Shown: positions 32,521-43,640 of the stretch, piece after piece
Layout: each line of letters starts with the position of its first letter
How positions within the stretch are numbered: position 1 is the first letter of the stretch
DNA from: Isochrysis galbana
Taxonomy: Eukaryota; Haptophyta; Isochrysidales; Isochrysidaceae
DNA: 64,000 nt
Assembly (NCBI GenBank): GCA_018136815.1
Contig: CM030931.1
Span: forward strand, 5,276,148 to 5,340,147
Direction: 5' to 3'
Notes under the pieces: generated by a model
Database searches by the model: none
Told to the model about the DNA's origin: nothing
The model's input: only the letters and a program-made list of their open reading frames with translations
Made by a program: the position numbers and the translations under genes

Positions 32521-33745
32521 TGCGACGCCCTTCGCGCGGATCAGGTGGGAAGCAAAGGGAGGAAGTGGAGAGAGAGAGAGTGCCAGTGCCGTCATTAACT
32601 ACCTTAAGCAAATTCCGATTCGAAATAAGGCCGAAATTAGACCCTTCGAAGCTCGAAATTTGCTCCAACCTCATCGAAATTTCGAATCGAAATAAGGGTG
32701 GTTTTGGATCGAAACTCTGGCCGGAGCCAAGGGGTAGTCATCGAGGACGAGGAGCGAGGAGAGGAGAAACGCTTCCCCCCCCCCCACGATATTGCGTCCA
32801 TGAACAGAAAGTAAACTCCGCACTTGTGCTGGATCCCGTCGTGTTTCGCACGCTCGGCCGATGCGCTGGCTGCTCTCGCTGCGTGCCTCGCCGCTCTCGA
32901 CGGGAGCGGCGGCGGCGGCGGCGGCGGCGGCCGCGTGCGCGATGTGCGCGGATGGGGTGCCGCCTCTCGAGCACCGCGGCTGGGCGCTTGCGCACGCCAG
33001 CGCGCCCTCCTTTTATGAGAAACACCTCAAGTGAGAAAAGGCGTGGGGGGGAAGCAAAGGGGAGGGAGGGAGGGGGAGTGGGGGGAGTGAAGGGAACGGG
33101 TTGAGGAGTGAGGGGGAGCGAGGGGATGAGGGCGGGGGGGGGGGGCACGCGGGGGGGGGGGGGGGGGGGGGGGGGGACGGGTCGCCAGGGGGGCGGGGAA
33201 CGGGTCGGGAAGAGAGGGGGATGGAGGGGGAGGGTTTGAGGGGCGAGGGAGAGCGAGGGAGAGCAGGGGGGGAAGGGTGAGGCAGGAAAGGGGGCGGGGC
33301 GCAAGGGGGCGGAGGGGAAGGGAGGGACGGAGTTGGGAAGGGAGGCAGAGAAGAGCCAAGGAGAGGCAGGCAAAGGGTTGGGGAGGGAGGGAGAGGAAGA
33401 GGGAAGGAGAGGGAGGGAGGGGGAGGCAGGGAGAGGGAGGCAGGGAGAGGGAGGCAGGGCGAAAGTGCTAGAGGAAGGGGGTGATCAAGTTGATTTGTAA
33501 CATGGTGGATGGAGAGAGTGCAAGAGGATTGGGTGGGGAGGGCAAGATGATGGGGTGTGGAGGAGCAAGGAATTGTGCGGTTGGTTGGCGATATTAATGC
33601 GTCTTGCTCGCCCGAGCAATTCTGCACAATGGGCGGCTGGAGTTGAAAGGGACATGAGCAGCCTTCCGCAATCTTGGGCTGAGCCGGCGCGCCACATACC
33701 ATTGGTTGCAGGCCGGAGGAGGGCCGTAGCGCTCTCTCTCCACGC
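32521..33745. other. Low-complexity region upstream of the EEP gene
   Basis: 32610-32700 is a TTCGAAAT-rich stretch. 33040-33480 is almost purely purine (GGGAGGG, with a run of about 25 G at 33151-33176), which opens long Pro/Ser frames on the minus strand that are not genes. 33600-33745 is the likely promoter of the next gene. Confidence 0.5.
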
Positions 33746-35244
33746 ATGTCGCTGGTGGAGACGCCGCCGGTTGTACGTGTCGTGAGCTACAACGTGCTCT
33801 CGTCGCACCTGTGTGCGCCGAACTACTACGTGAAGTGCGACCCTGCGGACCTTCAACCAGAGACGCGGCTTGAGCGCGTGAAGAATCATCTCAAGCCACA
33901 TGTGAGCCGACCGCCATTACATGGCCACGCTCACGAGACATGCGTGAGCTTGCGTCTGATCACAAAGTGCTCCGCACCTGCAGGTTGAGGCAGGCGCCAT
34001 CATCTGTCTGCAAGAAGTCTCGCAGCAGTGGGCCGGAGAGCTCATTCCTCACTTTGAGGAGCGCGGGTATACCTTTGTGACGGGACTCTATGGCCGTCCT
34101 TTCAACGGGTACATGGGAGTCAGTCTCGCTTGGCCCACCTCTCGCTTTGCTTCCGAGGCGGTTGACATTGCACGAGCTTCAGACACCAAGCCATGGCCAC
34201 CGCCGCCACCACGCGAGCCGTTCCCCCCCGAACCCAGCGGGCCTTTCAACGCCGCGATGACCGCGGTCCGGACTGGATGGAGGGCGGGCTGCAAGGCGGG
34301 AATGGCGTGCTGGCGAAGGTGGCGTGAGGGCCCACCTCCACTCGATCCGTGGGTCGAAGCGGAACGGCGGTCAAATATCTTGCTTTCAGCACGGCTCAGG
34401 TGCCGAGCCTCAGGTCGCACCTTCTCGGTGAGCACTTACCACATGCCCTGCCTATTCGGCTCTGACAGCAAGCTACAAGTGATGACTGTGCACGCCGCGC
34501 TCGCGGCAAGACGCGCGGCCGATTTTGCTGGTGATGGCGTTCCATATGTGCTGGCGGGCGATTGGAATTTCAAGCCCCAGGACGCTCAGTATCAGCTTTT
34601 TCGGAATGGGAAGCTGCCCGAGGGCCATCCCCATCTTCCACCGCCCCGCGATGGTGAGAAGTGGGTGCCCGAGCTCCCGTCGACACTTGCATCTGCATAT
34701 GTTGTTTGCAATGGACAAGAACCCGAGTTCACGAACAAGGTGAGGCGCGACTCACTTGTGCTAGTACGGGGATCACAATCCGTTGCATGTGACCTCTTCA
34801 TGTTTGTGGCCAATGCCCTGCGGCAGCACATGATAGTACCGTGGCAAATGAATGGGGGCCAAGCGTACATCCTCCCGCGCGGCATCCTTGCATCAAGGTA
34901 TCGCGTTTCTACACACTGTTGACTGCACATGCCACATCCGCACGCAGGCGTTCACCAAAGGGGCGTCGGAGCCGTTCACCGGAACACTCGACTACATTTT
35001 CCTCGGCCGCGGTGGTGAAGCGCCCAAAGCCGGTCCTGCCGCCCCACCAGTCACCGCGTCGGAATCAGAGGGCACAAAAGAGGTCGCTAATGCTGCGATT
35101 ACACGCGCAGGAAGTGCATGGAAGGTCCTAGGTGTCAAACCAATGAAGACCCTTTCAGCGGTCGAAGCCGTGCCGTCTTACCCTACTGCAGACGAGCCTT
35201 CAGACCATGTGCTGATCTGGGCGGACTTGCAGCTCGCAGAATAA
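33746..35244 (+). CDS. Endonuclease/exonuclease/phosphatase family protein (CCR4/Angel/2'-PDE-like), three exons
   Basis: Exons 33746-33901, 33984-34739 and 34948-35244, with GT-AG introns of 82 and 208 bp, give 402 residues. EEP catalytic boxes are present in order: VVSYNVLSSHL (Asn), IICLQEVSQQW (metal-binding Glu), STYHMP (His), YVLAGDWNFKP (Asp and Asn), LDYIFLG (Asp) and PSDHVLIWADL (Asp-His). This set matches the mRNA deadenylase/2'-phosphodiesterase branch (CCR4, Angel, PDE12) rather than AP endonucleases, so the likely substrate is a poly(A) tail or 2',5'-oligoadenylate; which one cannot be told. A Pro-rich, basic insert of about 80 residues (after FASEAVDIARAS) is unusual. No leucine-rich repeats and no clear targeting signal. 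Confidence 0.9.
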
Positions 35245-35648
35245 GCTTAGCAAGTGCACACGGAGAAGTTCTCTCGTGTTTATCAAGTGTTGGCGAGAAA
35301 GCGGGCCCCCTAAGAAATCTTAGTGATTACGCACCGATTCGTGATTAAAAGCTTGAAAAAAAACCTTCTTAATCTTCATCTTAATAATCTCGCCACGCGC
35401 GCGGCCCTGCACATTTCTCGTAGCCACGCCCGCTTCCCTTACCACTCTTCCCATCCGCCTTGCGGCTTGTGTCCCCTTGTGCTCTACTCAGGGGCTCGGT
35501 GTGTGGGGCTTCCGGTCGTGGGCGGCTTGCACCGATCCCCGGAGGTCTAGTCCTCTATACTCCCTCCTTCCTCCTTCGCCTTCGGGCTATCGGCTATTTC
35601 ATTGGCTCACTGCTCACTGTACAAAAAACTATTGTTATGGTTTTAGCG
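35245..35648. other. Spacer between EEP gene and LINE remnant
   Basis: Nothing coding. The last 25 bases before 35649 (AAAAAACTATTGTTATGGTT) recur before the second LINE ORF at 62392, so the right part belongs to the mobile element. Confidence 0.6.
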
Positions 35649-36990
35649 ATGGAGCGCGCGCCGCCGGCTCCCACCTCCCAGCCCACCGCAGTCACGACGC
35701 CCCAACGGGGCCGCCCGAAGCCACCAGAGCCCAAGCGCGCGCAAGCCGCAGCCCCTGCAGACGAAGACGTCGACATGCTTCCGCCTCCTCCCTCCGCCAC
35801 AAAGACGCTCACCCGTAGTATCAGGGGAAACCCGGCATTGCCAACATTCTGGAAGGACGCCTTGGCGAACTTCAGGACCCTAAACATACGTCGCACGAGA
35901 CTCACAAGAGAAGGAGCACTGTCACAGCCAATATGGCAAAATCCACACGACCCACCACCGCTCAAGCGCGGGGCGTGGATCAGCCTATGGGAATCCCTCC
36001 AAACGCATGTTGCACACAACATCTATAAAAACGAAGACTTCACGGAACCTTACACGCGTGAGGATTGCGCTCAATACCTAGAGCACCTCCCCGAAGTATT
36101 CGACCACAAGGGGAGCAGAATAAACAAAACGGAATTCCTGAACTCGTGGCGAACGGGTGGTGCAACACGTCTCGCACCTCCTAGAAAAAGCAAGAGAGAC
36201 CCCGCCCCCTGACCCGGCCCCCACCGAAGTGAGCACGGGAACGCCAAGCGTGTCAGCAATGCCGGTAGACGCATCTAGGGAAACCAGAGTCTCCGAGAGC
36301 GATACGTACCTCACTAGAATGAATAACATATGGATATATACTAACACCAACTATCTAGGCGAGACTACAGTCACCACCGAGGTAGCAAAACCAGGCGAAG
36401 AGGATCACTACTACGCCCCCGCTAAATGGGAAAATGGGCTAAAAGGCCCGAAACATCTCGAATTCCCTCTTGCGGACGAGCACACGCTTAACGAAAAGAC
36501 ACAACTAGACCAAATCACCGTGTCGGATATAACGCGAGAGCTCAAAGGAGTCGGCCCCCGCAACAAACCTCAGCCAGCGCGGGAAGCGTGGGCCCGCAAG
36601 CTAGACCTGACGCACGATGAATGGAAGCACGTGGCTAAACTCTACACTCACCCCCTACTAAAGCACACAGATAAACACCTACACTTCAAGCACGTTACCC
36701 ATAGGAGGCTGGGTACACGCAACCGACAACCGATTCGCAGCGGCGACCACCACAAAATGTAGACTCTGCGGGAAACACAGAGAAAACTCGACGCACCTAG
36801 CTAGATGCCCGTCCACGCTCCCGATATTCCAAACCATAGAAGCCGTAGCGGGATACGCAGACACAATAAAACCAACGACGCAAAGGGGCATTCGCCCTCT
36901 GCGCGCTCCTTCGCGGGCTGATGCAAAGCTGCTGGTGGCTGGTCTCTCGATTAGATTTTTATCTAAACAAGCGACAAGCGCAAGCTAATG
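35649..36990 (+). mobile_element. Non-LTR retrotransposon remnant: ORF1-type start joined to RT C-terminal zinc finger
   Basis: The ATG at 35649 opens a Pro-rich product (MERAPPAPTSQPTAVTTPQR) nearly the same as that at 62392. The frame shifts near 36160 (VQHVSHLLEKARETPPPDPA) and again near 36700, ending with GGWVHATDNRFAAATTTK and CRLCGKHRENSTHLARCPS, the C-x2-C-x8-H-x4-C zinc finger found behind the reverse transcriptase of LINEs. No reverse transcriptase core lies between, so the element has an internal deletion. The last frame ends about 36989. Confidence 0.75.
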
Positions 36991-37587
36991 GACAAGCTTG
37001 TTGTTTTGCGCTACGAATATTGACTACTTGCTGTGTGGCAGCCCGAGCCGCCGGGCCCGCAAGAACTTGCTCGAGCGACTTTTGCCACACGGCAAACGCT
37101 CGCCTTGCTCAAAGCACTCAAGAGCGCCGGCTAGCTTGTTTGCAATCCTTTGTAGCAGAGTAGTAAGAAGAAGGCCGGTGCAGAGAGCGTAAAGATGACG
37201 AGATACCAGGGTGATAATAGCAAGATTCGGAAGATAAACACACAACAAAACGTTTGCAGCACACTAGGGGGGGGGGGGGGGGACGCACGACGGGCTGCGA
37301 AAGGGTCTAGGCACAAAGCACAATCTGCCACGTTGGGTATAGACATGGTGTTTGCGTTTGAGGAGCCCGGACGGCAGACGTGTAGTGGTTAGCGGGACCA
37401 TTGCGGGGAGTTCCTGGCCTCACTCAAGAGGGTGTCTCGAAGGCGCACAGTGGCAACAGAGCGCCATGGGCCATGCCTTCGTAGTCGAACCCACCGTGAG
37501 TCCGTGCGACTCCGCGGAACAGAACGACTCACACTCCAAGATGCCGATCAGTAAAGATGCAGCAGGACTTTGCGCTTTCAAGCATGC
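36991..37587. other. Intergenic, 3' flank of the secreted-protein gene
   Basis: Contains a run of 17 G (37267-37283) and mixed sequence. No gene recognised. Confidence 0.5.
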
Positions 37588-38586
37588 TTATGCGACCTCG
37601 GAGGACGTGGCATAGCCAGCCATCTTCTCGCTGACGACTGTAGCCTTGGCCATTGCACGCGGGCGCGATGTGGCCATGGTCGCATCGAAGCGGGAATACT
37701 TGAACCGTGTCTCGAAGGGGCTGTTGACCTGGTAGTCGGCCCAGGTTCCCTCGATCGCTCCCTCTGCCATCGCTTCCGTGTGCACAATCGGTGTGGAGTA
37801 GTCATCCTGCTTTCCGCTGATGGGCGAGTCATCGCCGTCGTACGACTGGCCGATAATACCATGCGGCCAAGCAGAGAGATCCGTCTCACGGACCGTTGGC
37901 TTCATGGCGAGATCGAGGCGGTGCTCAGGCCCCTTGATGTGTCCAAACACGCGGCGCGACTCGATGCGGAGCTCCCACTCGGGTAGCTTAAATTCCGCGG
38001 AAGCGAGACCGGTGGAGACGGAGCTTCCATAGCACTGGTCGTGACCGTGAGGGCCGAGTGCGTATTTACGGCCGTCGCACGTGCCATTCACCATGCGCCA
38101 GCCCCAGTTCTGGTCGCCGACTTCCTGGGCCCAATACGAGGTGTTCATCCACACATTCTTCGGGCGGTCCCAGTACGCCACGTGGACCTCGGTTAAGAAG
38201 GAGCCGTGCACCTCGGAGCCGCGAAGCATGAAGGTCGCCGCTTGCGTCTTGACATTGACCGATAGGTCACGTGCACTAAGGAAGTTGAACAGGCAGCCAT
38301 CACAACCGCGGAAATCCGCCTTGCCTCCGTGGGCGAACGTAAGGTGGGGATCCTGTCGAGCCCCAGACTTATCATTGCCCGTGATGTCGTTGATTTGCTC
38401 CGTGATTTCTTCAGAAATGTGCTCGTGGATATGGTCGAAGATGTTGTCGGGGAAGTTGAAGTTCCAGATGGCATCGGCGGGGCTCGCGAGCTTCAGGAGG
38501 AAGAGGAGAGCCGCAGTGCGAGCAGTTCCGTTGCGACGAGAGTTGCGGGTCGAGATCATGTTCATCATCTGTGCGGCAGGCGGCAT
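37588..38586 (-). CDS. Secreted protein with a GDPH-like beta domain, 332 residues
   Basis: A signal peptide (TAALLFLLKLASPADA) follows about 20 basic residues; the mature protein begins near IWNFNFP. An acidic amphipathic segment (HIHEHISEEITEQIND) leads into DPHLTFAHGGKADFRGCDGC and LFNFLSARDLSVNVKTQAAT, then VHGSFLTEVHVAYW. DPHL..F.G..ADF is reminiscent of the opening of von Willebrand D-type domains, although the disulfide pattern of that family is not obvious. Later CDGRKYALGPHGHDQCYG and WELRIESRRVFGHIKGPEHR give the impression of a beta-rich extracellular fold. No membrane anchor. Single exon. Function unknown. The start could also be one of the Met residues at 7, 8 or 10. Confidence 0.75.
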   Translation of the reverse strand: MPPAAQMMNMISTRNSRRNGTARTAALLFLLKLASPADAIWNFNFPDNIFDHIHEHISEEITEQINDITGNDKSGARQDPHLTFAHGGKADFRGCDGCLFNFLSARDLSVNVKTQAATFMLRGSEVHGSFLTEVHVAYWDRPKNVWMNTSYWAQEVGDQNWGWRMVNGTCDGRKYALGPHGHDQCYGSSVSTGLASAEFKLPEWELRIESRRVFGHIKGPEHRLDLAMKPTVRETDLSAWPHGIIGQSYDGDDSPISGKQDDYSTPIVHTEAMAEGAIEGTWADYQVNSPFETRFKYSRFDATMATSRPRAMAKATVVSEKMAGYATSSEVA

Positions 38587-39951
38587 AAGGGCGAGTTAGC
38601 TGCACTGCTTGACGTGTGGAGCACTGCGTGTGTGGCCGTCTTGGTCTGGTGCATGCGCCGCACGGCCGGGAGAGTTGCGGGCGGTTGGCACGGAACAGTC
38701 TCGTGAAAGGAATTAGTCATGACCGTACAACCGAAGCTCTTGCTCTGCCTGCCCCGCCCTCGCCTTCTTCCTGGCTGGGTGCTGGCGTCGAGCGCTTGTC
38801 GCTTCGTCAGGCAGTACGCGAATCGGAGACCGCCAGTCAGCCGAGCGAGCTCGAGCGGGCTGTGTGCGGGCGTGTGTGCGCTCGGGGAGGGCGGTGTGGT
38901 GCGCCTGCATCGTGTGTGCCAATGTGTTGGGGCTGGGCTTCACCTGGGCTGAGAGGGAGAGTGAGTGAGAGAGAGAGGGAAGGGAGCGGAGCGAGGCCGA
39001 GTGGTTGCTGAGTGGTTCGGATGCGGCGAGGAGGGGAAGGAGGAGGGGTGAGGCCCAAAGGGAAGCAAGGAAGGAGGAGAGGGGGAGGGGGAGAGAGAGA
39101 GAGAGAAAGGAAGGAGCCGCGCAGAAGGGAAACGGCGGGGAAGCAGGAACAAGGAGAGGGGGGGGAAGGGGGGGGGGCAGGCCTACTTTATAGTATGATG
39201 AAGGTCTTTACTGTATATGTGGATGAGGGGAGAGGGAGGGAGTGCTCTTTTATTGCTGAGTTTTTTTCTCTTGGTGGTAGAGATGGAAGAAGAGGAGAAA
39301 GAGAGAAGACAAGGGGGAGGAAGAAAGGGGGCGCGGGGGGGGGGGGGGGGGGCAAGCAGAGGGAGCTAGTGCTCCTTCTCAGTGGGTTTTGTTCTTTGGT
39401 GGGGAGATAGAAGAAGAGGAGAAGGAGGGGAAGGAAAAGGGGGGGGGGGGGACAGGCAAGCCAGCAGGTTTTGGAGAGCGAGAGGAGAGAGAGAGAGTAG
39501 GAGAGAGGGAGAGAGGGGAGGAGAGGTTTTGGAGAGCGAGAGAAGAGAGAGAGAGTAGGTAGGAGAGAGGGAGATAGGGGAGGAGAGGTCTTTTACTGGC
39601 AAGAAGTGGAAAGGAGACATGGATCGTCTAGAATACAGAGAGAGAGGAGAGAAGAGAAAGTTGGTGTGTGTGTAATCAGGAAGAGTACCTCTTGGAATCC
39701 TCTAGTAGCAATAGTACAGCAGCAGAGGGAGAGAGAGCGCGGGCGGCGGCGGCAGCAGAGAGAGAGGGAGGATGAGAGAGAGAGCGCGCGCGGGGGGGGG
39801 GGGGGGGGGGGGGCGTCCTCCTTTCCCGGCAGACCGCGGTCCAAAGTCCAAAGGAAAGGAGGGGAGGGTTTTTAATTGGTAAGGCGCGTACTCCGTCCAG
39901 CCATCCGACCCCCCCCCCCTACTTGGCCGCACAGCTGGGAAGCTTTTGCAC
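38587..39951. other. Promoter side of the secreted-protein gene and purine-rich DNA
   Basis: 39010-39630 and 39720-39880 are G/A-rich with several G-runs (39337-39352, 39791-39813). Duplicated text AGAGGTTTTGGAGAGCGAGA is seen at about 39464 and 39523. No gene. Confidence 0.5.
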
Positions 39952-39953
39952 TA

Positions 39954-39977
39954 CAGTATGGGTGCACCATTAAGAAA
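39954..39977 (+). repeat. Left terminal inverted repeat (24 bp)
   Basis: CAGTATGGGTGCACCATTAA plus GAAA; identical to the reverse complement of 48322-48345. TA precedes it. Confidence 0.9.
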
Positions 39978-40199
39978 ACAGGACTCCAAAGCTTCTAAAG
40001 CTTTCTTGCCCCCACCGGGCTCCGCCCGGGGGTTTCTTATTTGAGGTTTCTTAGGGGCGGGGTGGGGGTGGGGGAGGGGTTTCTTATCTCTTGCGGAGAC
40101 GAAAGTCGAGTGCGCCCCCCCCCCCCCCCCCCGCCCGCGCCCCCCCGCCCCCCCCCCCCCGCGCCGCCGCGCCGTGGCCCCAACAAACTCCGCCCCCAA

Positions 40200-41260
40200 A
40201 TGCCCTCGCTCGTCGCCATGGTCTTGGGACTGAGGGAGCTGTTCGGCACCCCTCCCGGCGGGCAGCTCACTGAGGACGTCGCAAAGATGCGACGCGAAAT
40301 GGGCTTGCCCGCCGCAGGCTCGCTCCTGCAGCAGGTGGAGGAGTTGTGGAATATCACAGGTTTGGGAGGCAGCCCCCCCCGAAGAGCGTCGGAGCCTGCA
40401 GCTCCCCCTCCCCCCCCCCAAACCAGCCCTGCGACTGGGAGGAAGGGGGGACGAGTGCGACGCACGGCGGCACCGGACGCACGGCAGCAGCTTCTCGGCT
40501 CGCCCAGCAAACTCGGCGGGGAGGAGATGCGGGCCAACAGACGGGGACGAAGAGGAAGAGGGCGGCAACGAGCGCTGCAGTAGTGGACCCGAAGCAGCCG
40601 ACCCTCTTGACGACTATGCCGATGGCGACGAGAATCTACGTGACGTCGGCGGCCCGGCGAGCGGCCTCGCAAGCCATGGCGTCGGTCTGCTTGTCATCCG
40701 ACGAGTTCATGGGAGAAGTCGGCTTACAGGTGAGCCGCTTTCCATCGGAAAAGAAGCCGCTCAAGGCCCCTGAGCCGACGTTCGGGTGCGAGTGGTGCGG
40801 CCGCTCCTTCCCTAAGGCCATGAGCTTGCGATTGCACTGTCTGCACAAGCATGCATGCAGCGAAGCGGGGGAAGAAGTGCAGAAAACCCCAGGCCAGCAA
40901 TTGGCTCTCCCCAAAGAAGCCCCTGTAACTCTCACACTGTCTCCTTGGCGCGTCGAAGCCAACGGCAGAGTCGCATTCGCCATTCGGGTGAACGGCAGGT
41001 CCGTCACTGACTGGCGCGCCCAGAGAGAGGCGGATGAGGCGGCGGCTGCTGAGGCTCGGAGGCGGAGAGAGCGAGAGTGCTACAGGCGCATGAGTTTCGA
41101 CGAGAATGGAGGTGTAGGTGAAGGGAGGCGGGGCTCCCATCGTAGGCACCAGTACACCGTGAATGAAAAGTTGATGCTCCTTGATGTCTTCGACAAGGTT
41201 GCACAGGACCATGCTGCAGAGTGTGATACGAGCTCTTTCACTTGTAGATCAGATGGATGA
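40200..41260 (+). pseudogene. Transposon protein with C2H2 finger and HTH-like motif, frameshifted
   Basis: A first part from ATG 40200 reads MPSLVAMVLGLRELFGTPPG and REMGLPAAGSLLQQVEELWN. After two C-runs (about 40372-40430) the coding frame shifts and continues with KRKRAATSAAVVDPKQPTLL, ATRIYVTSAARRAASQAMAS and KPLKAPEPTFGCEWCGRSF. One C2H2-like finger follows (C-x2-C-x12-H-x4-H, 40785-40850). Then RRHQYTVNEKLMLLDVFDKV resembles the helix-turn-helix opening of CENP-B/Pogo-like transposases. A DDE core is not found downstream in frame. Homopolymer C-runs at the shift could also be sequencing errors, in which case the gene would be intact to 41260. DNA binding at the element's ends is a plausible role. 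Confidence 0.5.
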
Positions 41261-41588
41261 TCACAAAGATATTGTTCTCGACACGAGCCAAGTTCGGTTA
41301 CATGTAGTCGAAGCAGTGTTCGATTGCACCTATTCTGGGAAACAGCAGCTTGTGGAGCATATTTCCAAAGAGCCGCCCAAGATCACCACAGAGCGTGAGT
41401 TGCGGCTTGTTCTATTGTGTCACTCACTGTCTGAGCTCCTACAGCATATGGCTATGAAGTCACATCGGATGCAAGAGCTTCATGAACAGATCATCAATAA
41501 ACTGTTGAACGAATGCACAGAGGGCCATTACTTTCTGAATCAAGTGGCCAAGCAACTTGAGATGGAGGAGGCCTCATCAACCGTATAG
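41181..41588 (+). CDS. Hypothetical helical protein inside the element
   Basis: The frame overlaps the end of the finger ORF in another frame. The part from about 41216 looks coding: SLVDQMDDHKDIVLDTSQVR, LHVVEAVFDCTYSGKQQLVE, TERELRLVLLCHSLSELLQH and EGHYFLNQVAKQLEMEEA. A weak likeness to the end of BTB/POZ domains (VEAVFDCTYSGK) is noticed but not enough for a call. It could be the missing C-terminal exon of the finger ORF. Confidence 0.4.
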   Translation: MMSSTRLHRTMLQSVIRALSLVDQMDDHKDIVLDTSQVRLHVVEAVFDCTYSGKQQLVEHISKEPPKITTERELRLVLLCHSLSELLQHMAMKSHRMQELHEQIINKLLNECTEGHYFLNQVAKQLEMEEASSTV

Positions 41589-42296
41589 CACGCTTTGTTT
41601 CCACTACCAGTGTGTAGAGTTGTGGTGTGGGGTGTCATGGTTTTTTTGAATAACAATGAATGACAAACTTTGAGCTCTGTTGCGCTGGATCGCATCAGGA
41701 AGAGGAAGGGAAGCACGTTCTTGACGATCGCACTCCAAAGGCCGAGAAGAAGCTATGCGAAAAGGTATAGGAAATCATGGATCTTTGGGCACGTGGAGCA
41801 ATCACTGCCGCCCTCGGTGTGCTCCCTTGTAGCGTTTCAGAAACGCTCGGACGTCGTGGTGATTTGTCTTTCCATCGAAAGCCGACCAGATTCGGTCGTA
41901 GAAGGTCTTCCATGCACTGGAAGCTGAAGAGTCGGACAGCTCGATGGGAAGTTGATGGTCAAGGCGTTGAAAGAGGTAGTCGTTTGCATAGAGTCCCACC
42001 ACCCATGTGTAAACGCCGATGACATCGGCAGCTTTCCTGAAGAATGGTATGAGGCTATGGACGCTGCAGTTGAATCCGTTTCGCACCCCAATGGAGATGG
42101 TGGACTGTATGACGTGGTGGTGTCCTCCTTGTGCTGCCTCCTCGCGGAGTCGTTTTGTGGGTGCACTAGCACGTCCCATGCTGCAAGTGCGTTATGGGAA
42201 AGTGCACATAGCAGCTCCTACTCCGTACCTGGAGTGCGAGTGATCCAATCTGAGGATGTAGTGGAATGCACACAGAATGCACTCCCCCCCCCCCCT
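41589..42296. other. Unassigned interior of the element
   Basis: Minus-strand frame 41802-42179 contains protein-like text (YLFQRLDHQLPIELSDSSAS, TFYDRIWSAFDG) but no family is recognised. It may be another decayed piece of the inverted transposon whose transposase remnant follows at 42297-42582. Confidence 0.3.
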
Positions 42297-42582
42297 TCAT
42301 GCAATGCGGCGACTCAGGAGCCGAATAGATCCTAGCCACGTCCATGCTGCATATGCTTGGATGGAGGCGTCATATCGGACCAGAAGACGCCTGCATTTGT
42401 CCAACCAAGAGAATGTTCGCTCTACAATGGTGTGCCTCGTCGTGGATGAGGAGCATGTCGCAAGGTCTCTTCCACAGTGACTTGGTCTGAAACATTGGCA
42501 GGAAAGAAGCGAAGCGAGAGTGGAATCCCGTCTTGGTCCACAAGGGCGGATACTTTGGTGGCCATCCTTCCTCGATGCCCTA
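42297..42582 (-). pseudogene. IS4/IS5-type DDE transposase remnant (inverted, internally deleted)
   Basis: On the minus strand GHRGRMATKVSALVDQDGIP and LSLRFFPANVSDQ match the middle of IS4/IS5-type (DDE_Tnp_1) transposases, where the second catalytic Asp region lies (K...LVD..G.PL......A...D). After a frame change, HTIVERTFSWLDKCRRLLVR with the tail AYAAWTWLGSIRLLSRR matches the C-terminal E-box (VERtFgWL...RRL). The roughly 60 residues normally between the two are missing, so the copy is dead. Orientation is opposite to the other ORFs. Confidence 0.8.
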
Positions 42583-43422
42583 TCCAAGGGGGCATTGAAC
42601 AATCTCGAAAATCTCCACCTTGGTGAAAACAACATTGGCCATGAGGGGATGAAGGCATTTGCAGAGGCCATATCCAAGGGGGCCTTGAACAATCTCAAAA
42701 GTCTCAAGCTCTCATGCAACAAAATTGGCCATGAGGGGATGAAGGCATTTGCAGAGGCCATATCCAAGGGGGCCTTGAACAATCTCAAAAATCTCGATCT
42801 TGCTGAAAACAAAATTGGCGATGAGGGCATGAAGGTATTTGCAGAGGCCATATCCAAGGGGGCCTTGAACAATCTCCAAAATCTCGATCTTCAATGGAAC
42901 CAGATTGGTGATGAGGGGATGAAGGCATTTGCCATATCCAAGGGGGCCTTGAACAATCTCGAAAATCTCATTCTTCGAGGCAACACTATTGGTGATGAGG
43001 GGATGAAGGCATTTGCCCAGGCCATATCCAAGGCCTTGAGCAATCTCAAACATCTCGATCTCTACAAGAACAAAATTGACCAAGAGGGAATGAGGGCATT
43101 CTCCGAGGCCCTATCCAAGGGGGCCTTGAACAATCTCCAAAATCTTGATCTCTCCGAGAACATTATCAGGCATGAGGGGATGAAGGCATTTGCAAAGGCC
43201 ATCACCAAGGGCGCCTTGAAGAATCTCATGAAACTCAATCTCTCGTATAACAACATCGGCTACACGGGGATGAAGGCATTTGTCGAGGCATTCACCAAAG
43301 GGGCGTTGAACAATCTAGACAACCTCATGCTTTGCGGGAACCTGATTAGGGAGGAGGATAGGAAGGAATTCGCTCTATCGATGAGGACATTGAAACAGGT
43401 TTGTATTTGTCACGATTGTTGA
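42583..43422 (+). CDS. Leucine-rich-repeat protein (ribonuclease-inhibitor/NLR type)
   Basis: About ten repeats of 28 residues (84 bp) follow the pattern ALNNLxxLxLxxNxIGxEGM, continuing KAFAEAISKG. This is the alternating RI-type LRR of ribonuclease inhibitor and NLR proteins. DNA identity between neighbouring repeats is high (GGGGATGAAGGCATTTGC recurs), so the array grew recently. One repeat has lost three residues (KAFAISKG) without breaking the frame. The frame is open to an ATG at 42520, but that part lies in the antisense transposase remnant, so the natural start is probably lost or is the Met at 42649 inside repeat 1. No NACHT, F-box or signal sequence is attached in this frame. Either a captured host fragment or a cargo gene. 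Confidence 0.7.
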   Translation, partial: SKGALNNLENLHLGENNIGHEGMKAFAEAISKGALNNLKSLKLSCNKIGHEGMKAFAEAISKGALNNLKNLDLAENKIGDEGMKVFAEAISKGALNNLQNLDLQWNQIGDEGMKAFAISKGALNNLENLILRGNTIGDEGMKAFAQAISKALSNLKHLDLYKNKIDQEGMRAFSEALSKGALNNLQNLDLSENIIRHEGMKAFAKAITKGALKNLMKLNLSYNNIGYTGMKAFVEAFTKGALNNLDNLMLCGNLIREEDRKEFALSMRTLKQVCICHDC

Positions 43423-43441
43423 TGGAGAAGGGAGAGAGTGA

Positions 43442-43640
43442 TCAACATGGTCCCTCGGCTGCTTTGTGGCGGCGACCACAAGCCAGGTGCGCGCTGGCAG
43501 GCGGGAATGCCGTTGCAAGAGCGACTCGGTCACTGACTTCGGGTAGTCTCTTCAGGATGAGGACAAGTTCCTCCGGTCGCAACCAGGACAGCATGAGGGG
43601 AGATGCACTTTGGTAGTGGGGCACGGCGAGGAAACGGCGA
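43442..43640 (-). other. Possible F-box-like fragment on the minus strand
   Basis: LRPEELVLILKRLPEVSDRV followed by ALATAFPPASAHL has the LP-x-EL-x-x-IL-x-x-L layout of F-box motifs. It is short, unsupported downstream, and placed antisense beside the LRR array. Confidence 0.25.

Noticed and set aside
33013-33747. Minus-strand Pro/Ser-rich frame of 244 codons
   Set aside because: It is the translation of a purine tract with G-runs; no other coding sign.
40091-40273. Pro-rich 60-codon frame at the left of the element
   Set aside because: Produced by C-runs; the overlapping frame starting at 40200 has better protein character.
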